From positions 1 through 14,617 of the forward strand of contig CAJUFU010000030.1 of NCBI GenBank assembly GCA_910585555.1: DNA of 14,617 bases, written 5' to 3'. Made by a program: the position numbers and the translations under genes. Positions within the stretch are counted from its first letter, which is position 1, and each line of letters opens with the position of its first letter. The DNA comes from an uncultured Lachnospiraceae bacterium. Its GTDB lineage: Bacteria; Bacillota; Clostridia; Lachnospirales; Lachnospiraceae. Below are positions 12,907-14,617 of this stretch, piece after piece. The notes under the pieces are model-generated. The model worked only from the letters and a program-made list of their open reading frames with translations, searched no databases and was not told the origin of the DNA.

Positions 12907-14220
12907 ATGGCTTATAATACGATTCATAATTTATCAAACGTCTATAATTTCTACATGACTACTTATGCACCCAAATCGAGCACACCTTATGATACTCATA
13001 AGAAGAGTGAGCTTCGCGGTGTATATAATTCCATTGTCAAAATGAATAAGGAATCCCCTCTGTTTATCCTGGATACCACGAAGGAATCCCAGCGCTTTGC
13101 AGTCGGCATGAAAGAAAATGCCAGGGAATTACGCAATACGATTGCCTCGCTCGGCGGTCTGGATGAGGAAGAGCTTTTGAATAAAAAGGTAGCTTATTCC
13201 AGCAATGAAAATATAGCTACCGCTGCTTATATCGGCTCTTCTAAGCCCCAGGACGATACGCCCTCCTACGAGGTAGAGGTAAGGAGTCTTGCTTCCACAC
13301 AGGTTAACATGGGAAATTTCCTGCCCGATGATAAGAATGTGACGCTCCCGCCGGACACCTACTCCTTTGATGTGAGCATTGACGATTTAAGCTATGAATT
13401 CCAGTTCAGCATCAAAGCGACTGATACCAACCGGGATGTGCAGGATCGTTTGTCCCGCCTGATTAACAATGCGAATATTGGTATGACGGCTCAGATCATA
13501 ACGGATGATGCGGGCAATTCCAGTCTCAGAATTGAATCCGGTGCCACCGGTTTAAAAGACGGCAAATACAATCAATTCTATATCTCCGACAATCGGACCA
13601 GCAAGGCTTCCGGTGCCGTTGATTATCTGGGACTTGACTACGTAGCCTCGCCGCCTACCAATGCAGAGTTTTTAGTGGACGGGGAGGAGGTCGTTACCAC
13701 CTCCAACCACTACATCATAGAGCATATGTACAACGTACAGCTCAAAGGTGTCAGCAGTGAGGAAGGCGAAACCGCTTCCATCGGCCTTAAGACCGACGTG
13801 GAATCTTTGGCAGAAAACATCAATACACTGGTGCGAGGATATAACACCTTCTTACAGGGTGTCTCACAGTACAGTGAGAACCAGCCAAAGAGCAACCGTC
13901 TGTTCAATGAAATGAGCAGTGTAGCCAGAGTATATGCCAAGGGACTGACCCAGGCCGGTCTCAACCTAAATCTGGACGGCACACTGGAAGTAGACAATGA
14001 CGTGCTCAGACAAAAGGCAATGGGTGATGATGCCAAAGAGGCATTTTCTTCCATGAAGGGATTTACCAATTCCATCCTGCGTAAATCCAATCAAGTGGCC
14101 TTAAACCCGATGAATTATGTAAATAACACAATTGTAGCCTACAAAAATCCCGGCAAGAACTTTGCCACGCCTTACATCACCAGCGCATACAGCGGCATGA
14201 TGTTCAACGGTTACTGTTAA
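12907..14220 (+). CDS. FliD-like (flagellar hook-associated protein 2 / filament cap-related) protein, 437 residues
   Basis: Residues about 118-320 resemble FliD. YEVEVRSLASTQVN resembles the FliD N-terminal domain. NAEFLVDGEEVVTTSNHYI (about 252-270) and the following LKGVSSEEGETASIGL stretch match the FliD pattern of a 'VDG...SN' loop before LAENINTLVRGYNTFL (301-316). LNLNLDGTLEVDNDVLRQKA (352-371) matches the FliD C-terminal 'L..DGTL..D...L' phrase. The first 115 residues (MAYNTIHNLSNVYNFYMTTY and onward) are unlike the usual FliD start, and the C-terminal helix of canonical FliD is absent. There is no signal peptide. No other flagellar gene lies nearby. The start at 12907 has AAGGAGG 5 nt upstream; an in-frame ATG at 12844 lacks such a site. 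FliD function is not demonstrated, and a non-flagellar surface role is possible. Confidence 0.85.
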   Translation: MAYNTIHNLSNVYNFYMTTYAPKSSTPYDTHKKSELRGVYNSIVKMNKESPLFILDTTKESQRFAVGMKENARELRNTIASLGGLDEEELLNKKVAYSSNENIATAAYIGSSKPQDDTPSYEVEVRSLASTQVNMGNFLPDDKNVTLPPDTYSFDVSIDDLSYEFQFSIKATDTNRDVQDRLSRLINNANIGMTAQIITDDAGNSSLRIESGATGLKDGKYNQFYISDNRTSKASGAVDYLGLDYVASPPTNAEFLVDGEEVVTTSNHYIIEHMYNVQLKGVSSEEGETASIGLKTDVESLAENINTLVRGYNTFLQGVSQYSENQPKSNRLFNEMSSVARVYAKGLTQAGLNLNLDGTLEVDNDVLRQKAMGDDAKEAFSSMKGFTNSILRKSNQVALNPMNYVNNTIVAYKNPGKNFATPYITSAYSGMMFNGYC

Positions 14221-14222
14221 AA

Positions 14223-14263
14223 AATCGAGCAAGCTCGATTACGAGGACTGCTTCGCAGCCTCG
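14223..14263. repeat. Two adjacent palindromes after the FliD-like gene
   Basis: The first is AATCGAGC (14223-14230) with GCTCGATT (14233-14240). The second is CGAGG-A-CTGC (14242-14251) with GCAGCCTCG (14255-14263), nine pairs with one bulged A. Neither is followed by a U run, so they do not look like a normal terminator. They could form a repeat of the REP type or an mRNA 3'-end structure. Confidence 0.6.
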
Positions 14264-14297
14264 GATGTAACCGAAAAGTTTCCTATACCACATAAAA

Positions 14298-14322
14298 ATG
14301 AGGCAGATTCCATCTGCCTCAT
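14298..14322 (-). terminator. Intrinsic terminator of the carboxyltransferase gene
   Basis: A perfect 10-bp stem (14298-14307 with 14313-14322) with a 5-nt loop is followed on the minus strand by TTTTT. It lies just past the carboxyltransferase stop. In the plus direction the tail is not U-rich, so it is a weaker terminator for the FliD-like gene. Confidence 0.85.
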
Positions 14323-14328
14323 AACTAT

Positions 14329-14617
14329 TTAAAGCGGTATATTTCCATGTTTTTTCTTCGGCGCATCCGCCTGTTTATTCTTAAGCCCGCGCAGCGCTTT
14401 GATCAGCGCTTCTCTTGTCTCCTCCGGTTTGATCACCTCATTGACATAGCCCCTGGCCGCCGCTACATAAGGATTTAAGAATCTGTCCTCATACTCTTTC
14501 TTACACTGCGCCCGCATGGCTTCCGGATCCGCCGCCCCTTTAATCTTACGTTTAAAAGCGATGTTCACCGCGCCGTCTGCTCCCATCACCGCGATCTCCG
14601 CGATAGGCCATGCATAG
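14329..14617 (-). CDS. Acyl-CoA carboxyltransferase subunit, C-terminal 95 residues; gene continues past the right edge
   Basis: The visible part starts within YAWPIAEIAVMGADGAVNI, the conserved carboxyltransferase beta/alpha motif of propionyl-CoA carboxylase beta and methylmalonyl-CoA decarboxylase alpha subunits. It ends KKKHGNIPL, the usual C-terminus of the family. An internal codon read as a start (14587-14589) is GTG in mid-frame; the frame is open to the window edge, so this is a truncated view and not a short gene. In anaerobic Clostridia such a subunit usually works with a biotin carrier and a membrane pump subunit in sodium-translocating decarboxylation of methylmalonyl-CoA or a related substrate. 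The substrate cannot be told from this fragment. A terminator follows. Confidence 0.92.
   Translation of the reverse strand, partial: YAWPIAEIAVMGADGAVNIAFKRKIKGAADPEAMRAQCKKEYEDRFLNPYVAAARGYVNEVIKPEETREALIKALRGLKNKQADAPKKKHGNIPL

Noticed and set aside
14329..14589. Carboxyltransferase fragment as a complete 86-residue gene
   Set aside because: The apparent start is a GTG in mid-motif, and the frame continues with conserved family residues to the window edge.

Overview
The window looks like the conserved transcription/translation gene cluster of a Gram-positive anaerobe of the class Clostridia, most likely a Lachnospiraceae relative. The grounds are the RpoB, RpoC, L1 and L7/L12 sequences, strong GGAGG ribosome binding sites, TTGACA/TATAAT-type promoters, an L10 leader RNA, and a C-terminal carboxyltransferase fragment of the sodium-pump decarboxylase type. 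No sequence search was run, so the taxonomic placement is inferred from recognition.

Layout: almost everything is on the minus strand. Reading in the direction of transcription (right to left), it starts with a promoter at 12486-12514, followed by rpmG (L33), secE, nusG, rplK (L11) and rplA (L1), closed by a perfect 19-bp hairpin terminator at 10074-10120. Next come two accessory genes with their own promoter. The first is a membrane-anchored CapA-family metallophosphatase-like protein. The second is an unrecognised 356-residue protein. A second ribosomal unit follows: a sigma-A promoter (7496-7524), an L10 leader with terminator (7371-7489), then rplJ (L10) and rplL (L7/L12). A hairpin terminator (6259-6299) and a separate consensus promoter (6167-6195) then precede rpoB and rpoC; rpoC runs off the left edge.

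On the right, across a 524-nt divergent AT-rich intergenic region, a single plus-strand gene (12907-14220) encodes a FliD-like protein that lacks the usual FliD start. After paired palindromes and a terminator, the window ends in the 3' part of a minus-strand acyl-CoA carboxyltransferase gene.

The core genes supply the large-subunit stalk (L10, L7/L12, L11), the L1 stalk, L33, the SecE translocon subunit, NusG and the beta/beta' subunits of RNA polymerase. The two accessory genes split the usual rplK-rplA-rplJ-rplL order. The most noteworthy signals are that interruption, the promoter geometry of the CapA-family gene (which predicts a leaderless mRNA), alternative RNA structures ahead of rplK, the internal terminator/promoter pair ahead of rpoB, and the orphan FliD-like gene with a structured leader. 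I found no CRISPR array, insertion sequence, tRNA or rRNA gene, and no clear case of a wholly new system.
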